Shown here one piece after another: positions 51,825 through 62,875 of a stretch of 64,000 nucleotides of DNA. Each line of letters opens with the position of its first letter. Position 1 is the first letter of the stretch. This stretch comes from Erythroxylum novogranatense (taxonomy: Eukaryota; Streptophyta; Magnoliopsida; Malpighiales; Erythroxylaceae). The stretch is taken from positions 10,791,460-10,855,459 of the forward strand of contig CM057233.1 of assembly GCA_029891385.1 (NCBI GenBank), read 5' to 3'. The notes below the pieces were generated by a model. That model searched no databases. It saw only the letters and a program-made list of their open reading frames with translations, and was not told where the DNA came from. Made by a program: the position numbers and the translations under genes.

Positions 51825-52499
51825 CTGAAAAATAAATGCAATGTTGGGTGAGTTTGCGAACTCAGTGAGAAACCATCATCGATGGTTCACCCAACTCATG
51901 CATAGGCAAACAATTCACGCTACAACATATATTATCACAATCAAGAATCACATGCATTCAATTTCCCATTTATAAGGCGATACGCCTTTCATACAATTCA
52001 CATTTTGAATAGTTATATATATATGCGATGGACATGTGACTCTTCCATTTTATTTCGTTGTTGTGACCATGCGCCTGAGCTCATATACGTTGAGCCATTG
52101 GCTCTGAAAACATTGGGCTCAAAAGCCCTAATACGTTGAGCATAAAGCTCTGAAAATCGTTGGGCACTAGACCCTGTGCGTTGAGCTTAAAGCTCTGGAT
52201 ACGGTGGCTGCACCCGGTCACAACTGCCAATTATTTGATCATACTTTTATGCATGTATGCACATGTCCAGTTTACACTACATGCGTCAATATACAACTGC
52301 ATATGTCTAAACTTCACATTTAAAACCAATTAATCCCAACTAGTGCACACACAACACTTCTATATCACATTCCAATATTTCGGACACCTTTGGTCCGAAA
52401 TCAATCAAAACAAACACATACGATCCATCCTTAACTCCACATGGCATAATTGCATAAAATGTAACACATATAGGTTGAGAAACCAACTAGTTTACTTAC
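51825..52499 (-). other. Candidate intron in the Tekay-like 3' LTR
   Basis: On -, donor CTGAG|GTAAGT starts at 52499, a perfect plant consensus, and acceptor TTATTTTTCAG|GA ends at 51825; 675 nt. The 5' LTR has the donor (GAG|GTGAGT, 59861) but CTG in place of the acceptor CAG. Confidence 0.4.
52060..52224 (-). other. Hairpin cassette in the Tekay-like 3' LTR
   Basis: GTTGTGACC (52060-52068) pairs perfectly with GGTCACAAC (52216-52224). Between them are five small hairpins in a row: GAGCC-ATT-GGCTC, GGGCT-CAAA-AGCCC, GAGC-ATAAA-GCTC, GGG-CACTAGA-CCC and GAGC-TTAAA-GCTC, spaced by similar linkers ending in CGTT/CATT. The arrangement can form a closed multi-branched structure in RNA of either sense. 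Confidence 0.6.
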
Positions 52500-52828
52500 C
52501 TCAGAACTTCCGAGCTACTGCCGGGAAGTCTCGCCTACGTCGGACAATTGGCGATCCACTTGAGCCTCTATAACAATCGAAATATAAATAACATTACTAA
52601 TTGTATCAATTCCAATACTCAATGATGCATAAGTATCAAATAATGTACGTACTATACATTTTATGACATTTCCGCCACTAATCCGAATTTCCCCCAATCT
52701 CAATTCTCAATCCGGAATTCATAATCTCCAAATTGAATTTAATCCATAACCAATTGAATCATCAAGTTCCTAAATCCCCAATTTCAAAACCTCAAAAGGA
52801 ACAAAAATCAATTTTCAGAAATTGGACT

Positions 52829-53040
52829 CCCTCGCCGCGACGTCTGGTCCCTCGCCGCAGCGTGAAATCTTCTGCTCGTCGCGACGTGCAGGCGAAATCC
52901 GCTCGCCGCGGCGCACACATCCCCTCGTCGCGACGTGCGCCAAAACTCAGCTCGTCGCGACTAATATTTGTTTATTAAATCATGACGTGTAAGAATGGGT
53001 GGTTTCTTCGCGGCGTGTTCATCACACGTCGCGATGTGCG
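52829..53040 (-). repeat. CpG-rich tandem repeat in the Tekay-like 3' LTR
   Basis: About eight 20-35 bp units on CTCGCCGCGACGT / CTCGTCGCGACGTGC. It recurs at 60190-60410 in the 5' LTR, where more CGs survive, and in a diverged form in solo LTR B. Frames opened through it are not genes. Confidence 0.75.
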
Positions 53041-54136
53041 AACCCAAAAAAACCTCCGAAACCCAGAAATTTCTCAGATCTTCTGATATAAATCCATCCA
53101 AATCCATTCTAAACACTCTAAAACAACATTCTACACTTAACACAACTCATTCCTAACCTTAAATCCACAAATTAACCATTATTCCACAAATACCCAAATC
53201 AAAATCAACAAAAATAACCATCGGAAACCCTAAATGCCAAATCCTCAAATATACAAATTAAATCATCCAAATAACTCTATAAATCAACCAATCAAACTAT
53301 ATAAGGCAAGAAAGAAGTAACTTACTTGATTAAAACCTTAAATCTTCAAGGATCACACCAAACTCCAACTCACACACCCACGACAATCACCCAAGCAAAA
53401 CCCATTTTCAATTCTTCTTTACCCACTCCAAAGCAACAAATCGATTCAAGGCAAAGGAAAGGAACAAATGACAAGAAGGAATCAAGAAGAAAATCAAAGA
53501 AGGATCCACGATGATGGAAGAAGGAAGAAGATGTTTCTTTCAAAAGCAAGAAGAAATCGTGGAGCAAAATTTCAAAGGTTAGGCTTTATATATTAAAGGA
53601 TTAATAAGGCTTGTTTGACAAATTTAATTGCCACAAGTCCGATCCGAACAATCTCAAGACAGTTTCCAATTCTAATTTCTCCCGAATTCCATAACTATGA
53701 AGAATAACTCCAAAAATCATAACTCCAATTATTTAATGCGCAATTTCAATCAATCTCGGAACCGGAACTCAATTATCCAGTCATTGATCAATTTTCCGGT
53801 CCGGACCTATTGCTTCGAAAATTCCAGAAAAATTTCTATAAATCCTCAAAATTAGAAAACTCATGATCGTATACTCCAATTTCATAATTCAATTTCCTAA
53901 CTTTCATTTCTAACTCAAAATTCAATTCTCGAACCTAATTTGACCTAATTATCACACATGTCCTAATCATCTCCAAATCCAAGTTATCCAAAATCAAACC
54001 GGAAATATGTCATACATGTATGTACGTACGAATACCAGTACAATCATTGCCAATTATACATAATTCAATAATGCATGTGCATGTAAAATTCGTATGAAAT
54101 GAACTGTACCCATCCCATCGGTGACGGGATGTTACA

Positions 54137-54151
54137 ATTCTCCCCTCCTAA
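54137..54151 (-). promoter_or_regulatory. Tekay-like polypurine tract
   Basis: On - ATTAGGAGGGGAGAAT ends directly at the 3' LTR start (54136). Confidence 0.85.
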
Positions 54152-54395
54152 TAAAAATTTCGTCCTGAAATTTCTTACTGTGATCGATCGAAGATCGTAG
54201 TCGCCTCCTCATGTGCTCCTCAGTCTCCCAAGTCGCCTCCTTAGATGAGTGATTCTTCCAAAGGACTTTTACCAATGGAATCACTCTGGATCTCAACTGC
54301 TTGACCCGCGATCCAATAATCCGCACCTGCTCCTCCATATAACTTAGATCACTAGCTATCTCAATATCCTGAGCCGGAATCACATGAGTCGGGTC
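54150..54395 (-). pseudogene. Tekay-like chromodomain
   Basis: After a single in-frame TAA the same frame goes on with DPTHVIPAQDIEIASDLSY, EEQVRIIGSRVKQLRSRVI, PLVKVLWKNHSSKEATWETE, a chromodomain of the type fused to chromovirus integrase. This domain usually directs insertion to heterochromatin. Removing it by a stop would leave an otherwise complete integrase. Confidence 0.85.
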
Positions 54396-56714
54396 TTATC
54401 TATACCGTCTGAGCATACTCACATGGAACACATCATGAAGTTGCGACATCTCACTCGGCAAGGCCAATCTATAGGTCAACGGTCCAATCCTCTCAGTAAT
54501 CTCATATGGACCGATATACCGAGGACTCAACTTGCCCTTATGGCCAAATCTGAGAACTCTTCTCCACGGAGACACTCTGAGGAACACTCTATCATCCACA
54601 TTGTACTCCATCTCTCTCTGATGCTGATCCACATAACTCTTCTGTCTGTCCTGAACCGCCTTGATGCGACTCCGAATCAACTGTATCTTATCCACTGTAT
54701 CCTGGATCAACTCGGGACCCTCTAACATCCTCGTACCCTCTTCATCCCAGTAAAGAGGGGATCTACACGGTCGTCCATATAATGCCTCATACGGTGCCAT
54801 GCCAATGCTACTCTGGTACTGATTATTATATGCAAACTCCACCAGAGGCAAATACTGATCCCATGCACCTCGAAACTCCAATACATAGGCTCTCAACATA
54901 TCCTCAACAATCTGAATAATCCTCTCACTCTGCCCATCTGTCTGAGGATGAAACGCTGTGCTGAAGTTCAATCTCGTACCTATAGCAGACTGCAAACTCC
55001 TCCAGAACCTCGAAGTAAACCTGGGATCCCTATTTGACACTATCGATACTGGGACCCCATGCAGTCGAACTATCTCTGCCACATACTTCTGGAACAACTG
55101 ATCGAGGGTATTACTCTCCCTCACTGGCAAGAAGTGAGACGATTTCGTCAACCGGTCCACTATGACCCAGATCGCATCATGCTCCCTCGGCGTCCTAGGC
55201 AACCCTATAATGAAATCCATCGTAATGCGCTCCCATTTCCACTCCGGAATGGGTAACGAATGCAATCTCCCGACTGGGGCCTGGTGCTCATCCTTAATCT
55301 GCTGGCATGTCAGACACCGAGAAACATACTCTTCCACATGCCTCTTCATACCTGGCCACCAGAAATGCAACTTAAGAGTGCGATACATCTTGGTGACACC
55401 AGGATGCATGGCATAAGCAGCCAAATGAGCCTCCTCCAAAATCTCTCGCCTCAGATCATCTACATCCGGAACACACAATCTCTGGCCCATCCAAAGAGTC
55501 CCATCTCTCAACTCAAACTCAGACAACCATTCAGATCTGATTCTATCAATCAATCTCACCAACACAGGATCCTGATCCTGCACTCTCCTAATCCGATCAT
55601 GCAATACCGGCCTGAGTCTCAAAGTAGCAATCAGAGCTGCATCCTGAGTCAAATCCATCTGCACGTTCAGAGCTCTCAACTGAACCAAGCACGGTAACCT
55701 CGAAACCTGAATCTGAGCTGCACTACCATGCGATCTCCTACTCAATGCATCTGCCACCACATTGGCCTTCCCGGGGTGGTACTCGATAGTGCAGTCGTAA
55801 TCCTTAAGTAACTCTAACCATCTCCTCTGCCTCAGATTCAGCTCTCGCTGACTCAACAAATACCGCAAACTCTTATGGTCGGTGAAGATTTGGAACGTCT
55901 CCCCATACAAATAATGTCTCCAGATCTTCAAAGAAAACACAACTGCTGCTAACTCCAAATCATGCATTGGATAATTAATCTCATGGGATCTCAACTGTCT
56001 CGAAGCATATGCTATAACTCTCCCATGCTGCATCAGCACACAGCCTAAACCCTGTTGCGAAGCATCACTAAAAACCTCAAAGCCTCCTGCTCCAGATGGC
56101 AAAGCTAACACCGGCGTCGAAGTCAACCGATGTATCAACTCCTCAAAACTCCTCTGGCACTCATCCGTCCATCTAAAGGTCACACCCTTCCTCAGAAGTC
56201 TTGTCAAAGGGGCTGAGATCACAAAAAACCCCTCGACAAATCTCCGGTAATAGCCTGCCAATCCGAGGAAACTCCTCAACTCTGACACGTTCCTTGGAAT
56301 CTCCCAACTCCTCACTGCCTCAATCTTGTGAGGATCCAGCCGGATACCCTCACCAGATACAATGTGGCCTAAAAATACCACCTCATCCAGCCAAAATTCA
56401 CACTTAGTGAATTTGGCATACAACTGCCTATCTCTCATAATCTGCAGCACTATCCTCAGATGCTCCACATGCTCCTGTCTAGTCCTCGAATACACCAAAA
56501 TATCATCGATAAACACAATCACGAACTGATCCAGGTAGGGCTGAAAGACTCTATTCATCAAGGCCATGAAGATTTCCGGGGCATTAGACAACCCGAACGG
56601 CATCACTAAGAACTCAAAATGCCCATACCTGCTCCTAAAAGCACTCTTAGGCACATCGGCCTCTGCGATCCTCAACTGATAGTATCCGGATCTCAAATCC
56701 AACTTGGTAAACAC
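54396..56714 (-). pseudogene. Tekay-like RT, RNase H and integrase (772-codon open frame)
   Basis: The longest frame of the window. [17 protein letters not shown] (first Asp), [27 protein letters not shown] (catalytic Asp pair). RNase [52 protein letters not shown]. Integrase: zinc region [19 protein letters not shown] and CLTCQQIK, core [24 protein letters not shown] (Asp kept, SD changed to SN), [11 protein letters not shown] (Glu). It ends in the [13 protein letters not shown] block at a TAA. The catalytic residues look complete, but the start of the RT is in another frame. Confidence 0.93.
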
Positions 56715-57174
56715 TTGAGCTCCTCATGGCTGATCAAATAAATCATCGATCCTAGGCAGTGGGTACTTATTCTTAACTGTAACCCGATTCACCGCCTATA
56801 ATCGATGCTGACCTCAAAGTCCCATCCTTCTTCTTCTGAAATAACACGGAGCTCCCAGCGCGAAACACTCGGCCTGATAAATCCCTTATCCAACAACTCC
56901 GCGGTGAGCCTTAAGCTCCATCGGTTCCACCGATTGCCATCCTATACGGAGGTATCAATATAGGGCGGTACTGAGCGAGGTCAATCTCAAACTCTGTCTC
57001 CTGATCCGGCGGTAAACCCGGTAACTCCTCGGGAAACACATCTGGAAATTCCCTGATCATGGGAACATCCTGCAAACTCTGCTGCACTCTGGAATCCACC
57101 ACATGTGTCAAATAGGCCTCACAACCCCCTCGCATCAATCTCAGAGAACTCGTGAGCGAATCATCTGCTGGCAT
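56715..57174 (-). pseudogene. Tekay-like RT N-terminal region, frameshifted
   Basis: 57174-56911 reads IREFPDVFPEELPGLPPDQE, FEIDLAQY and PPYRMA, the standard lead-in to gypsy RT. Reading then shifts near 56930 and again before 56714; fragments FQKKKDGT (about 56830) and the degraded 'IDYR-LN' block lie between. These shifts separate protease from the intact pol frame. Confidence 0.8.
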
Positions 57175-57218
57175 CGCCGACTAACACCTCGAAATCTGAC
57201 CCTCGGTGACCGGGAGAC

Positions 57219-57872
57219 TCAATCGACCTCCTTGGTATAACAATCCATGACAGCCCTATGGGCAGTGAGCCAGTCCATCCCCAAAATCAAATCAATCTCC
57301 TGAAGGGGCAACACAATCAAGTCTGCACTCAACTCCGACTGATCAATCATAATCGGACACCCCTTGCAGACCTCTCCCAGAACTGTAGTACTACCTAGAG
57401 GCGTACTCACCTCTAACCCATACTATAACATCTCCCTATCCACATGCAATCTACATGCTACATGCGGTGCAATAAAAGAATGCGTGGACCCTGGATCTAT
57501 CAATGCATAAACCTCAATGCCAGAGATCAGAAGCAAACCTGCAACCACATCTGGAGAATCCTGAGCCTCCTGCCTAGTCATGGCGTAGACCCTGGCCTGG
57601 GACTGCGGCCTGCTGCCTCGTCCCTCGGTCCCCACTAAGGAATCTCCACCTTTATCTCGGGGTCTGCCTCGGCCCCTGAATCCAGGTCCACCGCTACGGC
57701 TCTGCTGCACCGTCGAACTACTACCAGCTCTCCCACTAGTAGCTGACTGAACTCCCAAACTCAGAGGATAACTCCGAATCATGTGATCCATTGAACCGCA
57801 TGCTAGACAGGCTCCTGTCACTCTCCAGCACTCTCCACTGTGCCTCTTATCACAATGTACACAAACTGGCAC
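57219..57872 (-). pseudogene. Tekay-like zinc knuckle and aspartic protease
   Basis: The frame at 57872-57423 starts VCVHCDKRHSGECWRVTGAC and has the nucleocapsid knuckle CLACGSMDHMIRSY, in which the last Cys of CCHC is Tyr. The protease site is ALIDPGSTHSFI (57480-57520), the D-x-G form seen in many Tekay copies. A stop lies at about 57421. The second piece (57219-57410) reads DLIVLPLQEIDLILGMDWLT, the protease C-terminal ILGMDWL block. The protease would process Gag-Pol. Confidence 0.85.
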
Positions 57873-58713
57873 GGCCTTTCCTGCCCCTCTGCCACTACTA
57901 CCAATCTGCCCAAATCTCCCCCTCTGAACAGAACCCGACTGTCTAAATCCCCCTGCTGATCTGAACCTGCTCTAGCGTCTACTCAAGCTCCTACCAGAGC
58001 TACCCTGACTGTCACTAGATCTCTTGCCTCCTGATCCCTGACCAGTCTTAGCCCGACTCTGTCTCAAGAGCTGCTCAATCCTCACTGCAGCTGCTCTCTA
58101 CTCGACAAAGGTGTCCATATCTGACCGGGCTAACCTGGTACGAATCTCCAGATTAAGACCTCCCTCGAATCTCCGGCACTTATCAGCCTCAGAGGCAATC
58201 AAAACAGACGCATATGCTGACAGCTCATTGAACCTGACCTCATAATCGGCCACTGACATCGACCCCTGTCTCAACTCAAAGAACTCCTGCATCTTCATTT
58301 CCAAGTAGACCTTGGGCATGAAATTATCCCGAAAGGCTCTCAGAAAATCTGCCCAAGTTAACACACAAGGTCTGGTGTAACTACCCGGGACAGTCTTCCA
58401 CCACTGATAAGCTGGACCCTGTAGCAAAGAGACCGCATAATAAAATCTCTCCTTAGGGTCGCAATCCATCTGATCGAGGACTCGCTCAGTCCTTTCCAAC
58501 CATCCCTCAGCCTCGGCGAGTGCATGCGCCATAGAAATCCACGACTCCACCGCCACGCAGACGATCATACCTCCGTTCCCGTCTCATGGGAACTCTAGGA
58601 GGCTGCTCCTCATACAGAGGCACTGAAGACTCCCTACTTGCTCCGACTGATCCTTGGTCAGCTGGTTGATCTACCTGATCACCAAAAACGGATGACCTAC
58701 AATAAAACCACAA
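57873..58713 (-). pseudogene. Tekay-like gag (capsid part)
   Basis: The frame from 58713 holds a short variable N-terminus; after a frameshift near 58560, 58098-58568 holds the retrotrans_gag domain (AEAEGWLERTERVLDQMDCD, YYAVSLLQGPAYQWWKTV, DNFMPKVYLEMKMQEFFELR). One stop follows DTFVE at 58098, then a Ser/Gly/Arg-rich linker (57873-58097). Gag builds the particle that packages the element RNA and probably that of related non-coding elements such as the LARD. Confidence 0.85.
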
Positions 58714-58786
58714 ACTTGATCAACTTCTGCTTTTCTTATCATAATTCAAGCCTAAAATATACTATGCCCAAAAGATGCCAAACCAT

Positions 58787-58798
58787 GCTCTGATACCA
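58787..58798 (-). promoter_or_regulatory. Tekay-like primer binding site (tRNA-iMet)
   Basis: On - TGGTATCAGAGC, 5 bp from the 5' LTR edge. Confidence 0.9.
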
Positions 58799-59422
58799 CC
58801 TAATGTAGCACCCCCTTACCGTAGAGTATACACCGGGACGCCCGTAGATCGTACCGATGCAAAACCTACGATGAGGGTGCACGACGATTCGATCATTTCT
58901 ATAAACCTCATGGCATCAATATAATGAAGCAATAATATCAAATTCACTAAATTTTAAAACCAAGAGATACTTTCCATTCATTTCATAAAACCATAAGTAT
59001 ACCATTCGGTCATATTTACAACTGTACAAGCCCAAAATAAATAGTAACAACTCCTAACTAGATCATCCCCAAAATATCCCAAAAGACCCCCAGCTGACCG
59101 ACCTGTGGGCCATGCTCCTCTTGCCGGCACACACACACAGCAGGAAAAGTCTCACTGACTGGAGCTAGGAGTCAAACTATCGCTGTCCAGAAAAATAAAT
59201 GCAATGTTGGGTGAGTTTGCGAACTCAGTGAGAAACCATCATCGATGGTTCACCCAACTCATGCATAGGCAAACAATTCACTCTACAACATATATTATCA
59301 CAATCAAGAATCACATGCATTCAATTTCCCATTTATAAGGCGATACGCCTTTCATACAATTCACATTTTGAACAGTTATATATATATGCGATGGACATGT
59401 GACTCTTCCATTTTATTTCATT

Positions 59423-59586
59423 GTTGTGACCGTGCGACTGAGCTCATATACGTTGAGCCATTGGCTCTGAAAACATTGGGCTCAAAAGCCCTAATACGTT
59501 GAGCATAAAGCTCTGAAAATCGTTAGGCACTAGACCCTGTGCGTTGAGCTTAAAGCTCTGGATACGGTGGCTGCACCGGTCACAAC
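59423..59586 (-). other. Hairpin cassette in the Tekay-like 5' LTR
   Basis: Same closing repeat (59423-59431 with 59578-59586) and the same five internal hairpins as in the 3' LTR, with only a few changes. Confidence 0.6.
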
Positions 59587-60943
59587 TACCAATTATTTGA
59601 TCATACTTTTATGCATGTATGCACATGTCCAGTTTACACTACATGCGTCAATATACAACTGCATATGTCTAAACTTCACATTTAAAACCAATTAATCCCA
59701 ACTAGTGCACACACAACACTTCTATATCACATTCCAATATTTCGGACACCTTTGGTCCGAAATCAATCAAAACAAACACATACGATCCATCCTTAACTCC
59801 ACATTGCATAATTGCATAAAATGTAACACATATAGGTTGAGAAACCAACTAGGTTACTCACCTCAGAACTTCTGAGCTACTGCCGGGAAGTCTCGCCTAC
59901 GTCGGATAATTGGCGATCCACTTGAGCCTCTATAACAATCGAAATATAAATAACATTACTAATTGTATCAATTCCAATACTCAATGATGCATAAGTATCA
60001 AATAATGTATGTACTATACATTTTATGACATTTCCGCCACTAATCCGAATTTCCCCCAATCTCAATTCTCAATCCCGAATTCATAATCTCCAAATTGAAT
60101 TTAATCCATAACCAATTGAATCATCAAGTTCCTAAATCCCCAATTTCAAAACCTCAAAAGGAACAAAAATCAATTTTCAGAAATTGGACTCCCTCGCCGC
60201 GACGTCTGGTCCCTCGCCGCGGCGTGAAATCTTCTGCTCGTCGCGACGTGCAGGCGAAATCTGCTCGCCGCGGCGCACACATCCCCTCGTCGCGACATGC
60301 GCCAAAACTCAGCTCGTCGCGACTAATATTTGTTTATTTGTCGCGACGTGCAAGAATGGGTGGCTCGCCGCGGCGTGTTCATCACACGTCGCGACGTGCG
60401 AACCCAGAAAAACCTCCGAAACTCAGAAATTTCTCAGATCTTCTGATATAAATCCATCCAAATCCATTCTAAACACTCTAAAATAACATTCTACACTTAA
60501 CACAACTCATTCCTAACCTTAAATCCACAAATCAACCATTATTCCACAAATACCCAAATCAAAATCAACAAAAATAACCATCGGAAACCCTAAATGCCAA
60601 ATCCTCAAATATACAAATTAAATCATCCAAATAACTCTATAAATCAACCAATCAAACTATATAAGGCAAGAAAGAAGTAACTTACTTGATTAAAACCTTA
60701 AATCTTCAAGGATCACACCAAACTCCAACTCACACACCCACGACAATCACCCAAGCAAAACCCATTTTCAATTCTTCTTTACCCACTCCAAAGCAACAAA
60801 TCGATTCAAGGCAAAGGAAAGGAACAAATGACAAGAAGGAATCAAGAAGCAAATCAAAGAAGGATCCACGATGATGGAAGAGGGAAGAAGATGTTTCTGT
60901 CAAAAGCAAGAAGAAATCGTGGAGCAAAATTTCAAAGGTTAGG

Positions 60944-60959
60944 CTTTATATATTAAAGG
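60944..60959 (-). promoter_or_regulatory. TATA box of the Tekay-like 5' LTR
   Basis: On - CCTTTAATATATAAAG, identical in the 3' LTR (53584-53599). It lies 540 bp into the LTR and upstream of the CpG-rich repeat. Confidence 0.5.
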
Positions 60960-61501
60960 ATTAATAAGGCTTGTTTGGCAAATTTAATTGCCACAAGTCC
61001 GATCCGAACAACCTCAAGACAGTTTCCAATTCTAATTTCTCCCGAATTCCATAACTATGAAGAATAACTCCAAAAATCATAACTCCAATTATTTCATGCA
61101 CAATTTCAATCAATCTCGGAACCAGAACTCAATTATCCAGTCATTGATCAATTTTTCGGTCCGGACCTATTGCTCCGAAAATTTCAGAAAAATTTCTATA
61201 AATCCTCAAAATTAGAAAACTTATGATCGTATACTCCAATTTTATAATTCAATTTCCTAACTTTCATTTCTAACTCAAAATTCAATTCTTGAACTTAATT
61301 TGACCTAATTATCACACATGTCCTAATCATCTCCAAATCCAAGTTATCCAAAATCAAACCGGAAATATGTCATACATGTATGTACGTACAAATACCAGTA
61401 CAATCATTGTCAGTTATACATAATTCAATAATGCATGTGCATGCAAAATACGTATGAAATGAACTGTACCCATCCCATCGGTGACGGGATGTTACAATCA
61501 C

Positions 61502-61799
61502 ATCTGTGGAATTTGTCATACTCACTTCTGCTTAGGGCACAACTCAAGAAAAATTTGTTTTTAGAGTTCAGTTGGAATCTCGCCTTTTGATCAACCATCC
61601 ATCTGATCTGTGGAATAGGATTTCTTTCTTCATCTACTGGTGCGTATGGTCCATTCTCTATCACATCCCAAAGGTCAACATGAAAAAATTCTATGAACAG
61701 CCGAGTCCTATCTTTCTAGTAGTGGTAGTCTTCTCCGTTGAACGCTGGAGGTTTAGTGACTGAGGCACCTTCTGCAATGTACGTATGTGATTCCACCAT
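61502..61799 (-). pseudogene. SIRE gag, N-terminal part
   Basis: The frame starts at ATG 61799 (MVESHTYIAEGASVTKPPAF), 44 bp below the PBS, and continues as the DUF4219/UBN2-type gag start (FNGEDYHY, RTRLFIE, WDVIENGPYAPV). One in-frame TAG at about 61713 replaces the usual Trp of YHYW. The coding sequence stops at 61501, where the Tekay-like element is inserted, and resumes at 51441. Gag forms the virus-like particle. Confidence 0.85.
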
Positions 61800-61842
61800 A
61801 ATCTTTGATCCACACTTTGTTACAGTGATCCTTGGACACTGA

Positions 61843-61854
61843 GCTCTGATACCA
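61843..61854 (-). promoter_or_regulatory. Primer binding site of the SIRE element (tRNA-iMet)
   Basis: On - TGGTATCAGAGC, the complement of the initiator tRNA-Met 3' end, lies 2 bp from the LTR edge. It fixes element orientation and the LTR boundary. Confidence 0.9.
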
Positions 61855-61856
61855 AT

Positions 61857-62870
61857 TGAAGTGAATTACACGTTATTACAATGCTTATTATACGATGTAT
61901 AAATGCATAAGAAGGGGGGTTGAATTGTGTATTTCTCCTTTTTGAAAAAACTTTCAAAAATCGTTTTTTCAAAAGAAAAATTTGTTCTTTTCACAAGAAC
62001 TACTCCAAATCAAAGTTAATCGTATTCTTCGAAAACTTGTTTGAAAACTAAAAAAAAATCGAAACTTTGAACGATAAGAGAGATAAGGATAGAGAGAAGT
62101 TGACACAGTAATTTGTATACTGGTTCACCCCAAACCGTGGGCTATGTCTAATCCTCAGATGTCTTTTTGAGATTTTACTATCTCTCAACAACTTTACAAG
62201 TATTCTTTCTTTTTGAGCCTCTTCAGGTCTCTTTATAGTCAGTATTTTTTTACTCTTAGCCTCTACAGGCTATCTGTACTACTTTCTTACAGAAAGATGT
62301 TTCGAGTTTTGTTATAGTAAGATAGCTCTAGCTATTTGCACAATAAACTCTCAAGTAAGCTTTTGTAACGTTCTCGTGTGTGTGTAATTTTTTTTAACTT
62401 TTGTGTAACTTTGCAATCTTCGACTTCGACTCATATTTATAGTCTTCATCTTCAACTGCTTCTTGAATCTTGCTTCTTGAATCTTGAAAGAAACGGTTAC
62501 TTAGTTGAGTTCTATAACCAACTCAAACTGATTCTTGATTCAGACGTGATTTGCTTGCTTCTGTTTTTCATTGTCTGCTTTTGCTTGCATTTGCTTTTGG
62601 CTTCCGTCTACTTTTGGCTTCTGTCTGCTTTTAGTTTCTGTCTGTTTTAGCTTCCGTTTGCTTTTTAATCTTCGTTTGTTTTTTAATCTCCGTCTGCTTT
62701 TTGACTATCGTCTGCTTTTCATCTATCATCTGCTTTTCACTCTTTCGTCTATTTTTTTTCTATCGTCTGTTTTTTATTCTCTGACTGCTTTTCTCTCTTC
62801 CGTTTGTTTTTCATCTTCTGTTATTTGTACTTCATCAAAATTGTTTATGTAAAGTCATTTTGACTTAACA
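61857..62870 (-). repeat. SIRE 5' LTR
   Basis: 1014 bp, from TGAAGTGAATTACACG to GACTTAACA on +. It lies next to the PBS and just outside is the AAGCC duplication. Same U3 tandem repeats (about 62555-62815) and TATA box as the 3' LTR. Confidence 0.88.
62430..62442 (-). promoter_or_regulatory. TATA box of the SIRE 5' LTR
   Basis: On - the sequence reads CTATAAATATGAG, about 430 bp into the LTR. The tandem repeats are upstream of it and transcription would run towards lower coordinates into gag. Confidence 0.55.
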
Positions 62871-62875
62871 AAGCC
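62871..62875. repeat. Target site duplication AAGCC of the SIRE element (right)
   Basis: Matches 19497-19501; L1 coding sequence continues across the two copies. Confidence 0.85.

Larger units (their letters stand above)
51447..54136 (-). repeat. Tekay-like 3' LTR (2690 bp)
   Basis: On - begins TGTAACATCCCG (54136) and ends GGGGGCGCTACA (51447). TATA at 53584-53599, CpG-rich repeat at 52829-53040, donor at 52499, hairpin cassette at 52060-52224, dyads at 51849-51887 and acceptor at 51825. Confidence 0.9.
51447..61496 (-). mobile_element. Tekay/Del-like chromoviral gypsy retrotransposon, full length
   Basis: LTRs at 51447-54136 and 58804-61496, flanked by identical ATCAC duplications (51442-51446 and 61497-61501). 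On - the order is PBS, gag, protease, RT, RNase H, integrase, chromodomain, polypurine tract, the gypsy order. The 2.7-kb LTRs and C-terminal chromodomain point to Tekay/Del. LTRs differ little, so this is one of the youngest insertions in the window. Frameshifts in gag, protease and RT and a stop before the chromodomain make it non-autonomous. It splits the SIRE gag. Confidence 0.92.
58804..61496 (-). repeat. Tekay-like 5' LTR (2693 bp)
   Basis: Matches 51447-54136 throughout. TATA at 60944-60959, so about 2.1 kb of LTR would be transcribed as leader before the PBS. CpG-rich repeat at 60190-60410 and hairpin cassette at 59423-59586. The acceptor CAG of the other LTR reads CTG here (59188-59190). 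Confidence 0.9.

Noticed and set aside
58787..58798. TGGTATCAGAGC as part of a tRNA gene (also 34608 and 61843)
   Set aside because: Only the 12-nt 3' complement of tRNA-iMet is present, next to an LTR edge; it is a primer binding site.
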